Source: Sphaerisporangium rubeum (GTDB lineage: Bacteria > Actinomycetota > Actinomycetes > Streptosporangiales > Streptosporangiaceae). From it: a stretch of DNA of 64,000 nucleotides. Below the pieces are notes generated by a model. The model did not search any database, had not been told where the DNA came from, and saw only the letters and a list, made by a program, of their open reading frames with translations. The position numbers were made by a program, and so were the translations under genes. Shown here piece after piece: positions 63,338 through 64,000 of the stretch; the first letter of the stretch is position 1; the number at the start of each line of letters is the position of its first letter. The stretch is taken from the NCBI RefSeq assembly GCF_014207705.1, contig NZ_JACHIU010000001.1:6936501-7000500 (forward strand), in the 5' to 3' direction.

Positions 63338-64000
63338 GTGAGTTCCAGCGAGGAGCAGATCGCGCCGTCTGTGCGCCCGCAGTCCCTCATGTTCAGCTTC
63401 CTCGGCATCTACGTGCTCGGACGCGGCACGGCCGTGCACTCCGGAAGCGTCATCGACGTGTTCGCGCGCCTCGGCGTCTCCGAGGAGGCCGTGCGCTCGA
63501 CGTTGGCTCGCATGGTGAAACGGGACCTGCTGGTACGGCACCGGCGGGGACGCAAGGTGTACCTCGGGCTCACCTCGCACGCCGCGCAGGTGCTCGCCGA
63601 CGGACGCAGGCGCGTCTGGGAGACCGGTGTGGTGAACCGGTCCTTCGACGGCACGTGGACGCTCGTCGGGTTCTCCCTGCCGGACAGCAGGCGCAGCACG
63701 CGGCACGACCTGCGGTCCCGCCTGGTCTGGGACGGCTTCGGGCCGCTCCAGAGCGGGTTGTGGATCGCTCCCGGAATGCGGGACGTCACCGAGATCCTCG
63801 CGCCGCTGGACCTCGGTGACAGCGTGACGGTGCTGACGGCGCGGGCCCTCGCGCCGACCGAGGCCGCCGACCTGGTGCGCAAGGCCTTCGACATCGAGCA
63901 GATCGCCGGCCGGTACCTCGCCTTCCTCGCGCGCTGGGACACCGGCCGGCCGCTGCCGTCCGCGCCGGACGACCTCGCGCGCCAGCTCCTGCTGCACACC
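63338..64000 (+). CDS. PaaX-family repressor, 3' end outside window
   Basis: An open frame of 221 codons runs from GTG 63338 to the right edge. The N-terminal winged helix (PQSLMFSFLGIYVLGRGTAV, SEEAVRSTLARMVKRDLLVR, RRGRKVYLGLT) and the middle domain (GTWTLVGFSLPDSRRSTRHD, FGPLQSGLWIAP) are those of PaaX-like repressors, which respond to acyl-CoA products such as phenylacetyl-CoA. Divergence from a transporter and acyl-CoA ligase operon fits feedback by the ligase product. Confidence 0.88.
   Translation, partial: MSSSEEQIAPSVRPQSLMFSFLGIYVLGRGTAVHSGSVIDVFARLGVSEEAVRSTLARMVKRDLLVRHRRGRKVYLGLTSHAAQVLADGRRRVWETGVVNRSFDGTWTLVGFSLPDSRRSTRHDLRSRLVWDGFGPLQSGLWIAPGMRDVTEILAPLDLGDSVTVLTARALAPTEAADLVRKAFDIEQIAGRYLAFLARWDTGRPLPSAPDDLARQLLLHT

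Overview
The window comes from a high-GC actinomycete. Codon use, PaaX/MerR/LuxR-LAL regulators, CBM2-tagged secreted enzymes and two actinomycete integrative conjugative elements (AICEs) fit Streptosporangiales-type soil bacteria such as Nonomuraea or Microbispora; that placement is inference.

Layout. Positions 1-738 hold the 5' part of a Gly-rich membrane-anchored protein (minus strand). A tRNA-Arg(CCT) gene at 881-953 is the integration target. From there to about 46 kb lies a tandem accretion of mobile DNA. AICE-1 (908-18767) and AICE-2 (18721-39617) are bounded by three direct copies of the last 46-47 bases of the tRNA. Each has the same core on the minus strand: integrase, excisionase, HUH rolling-circle initiator (RepSA type), DnaJ-like zinc protein, DUF2637 membrane protein, FtsK-like TraB and SCO3933-type protein, opposed by a divergent GntR regulator. 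A hairpin with a CTTGGCGG loop next to each rep gene covaries between the elements and may be the replication origin.

Cargo of AICE-1: two paralogous XRE/PLD-like proteins, a Nudix hydrolase, an HD hydrolase and a double-wHTH GntR protein, with shared GACGTC promoter repeats; then a low-GC defence-like block (DUF262-AlbA_2 fusion, small membrane protein, coiled-coil protein, HEPN-like protein, AbiJ-NTD3/PD-(D/E)XK protein). Cargo of AICE-2: an XRE/P-loop protein with a guanylate-kinase-like partner, a SAM methyltransferase opposite a small GntR, a Cas4/RecB-like nuclease candidate, a 1251-residue STAND-TPR protein, an HNH protein, a membrane-anchored receiver, and three HAD-phosphatase copies (one broken).

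Positions 39.6-46 kb are a graveyard: a truncated third integrase behind an intact att/terminator region, a fragment of a fourth, IS3 and ISL3 transposase remnants, a Crp/Fnr regulator with a small membrane protein, a RICIN-like protein, and several att-like repeats. tRNA-Gly(CCC) 3' ends at 36.8 and 38.3 kb point to elements of other specificity.

From about 46 kb the content looks chromosomal: orphan sensor kinase; ABC exporter with PadR and two DUF1048 proteins; a secreted PQQ sugar dehydrogenase with CBM2 and a secreted PETase/cutinase-like polyester hydrolase with CBM2; HEAT and MerR-HEAT proteins; a LuxR-LAL regulator; an AhpD-like protein; and an acyl-CoA ligase and MHS transporter divergent from a PaaX regulator cut by the right edge.

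All calls come from reading the sequence; no database search was run.
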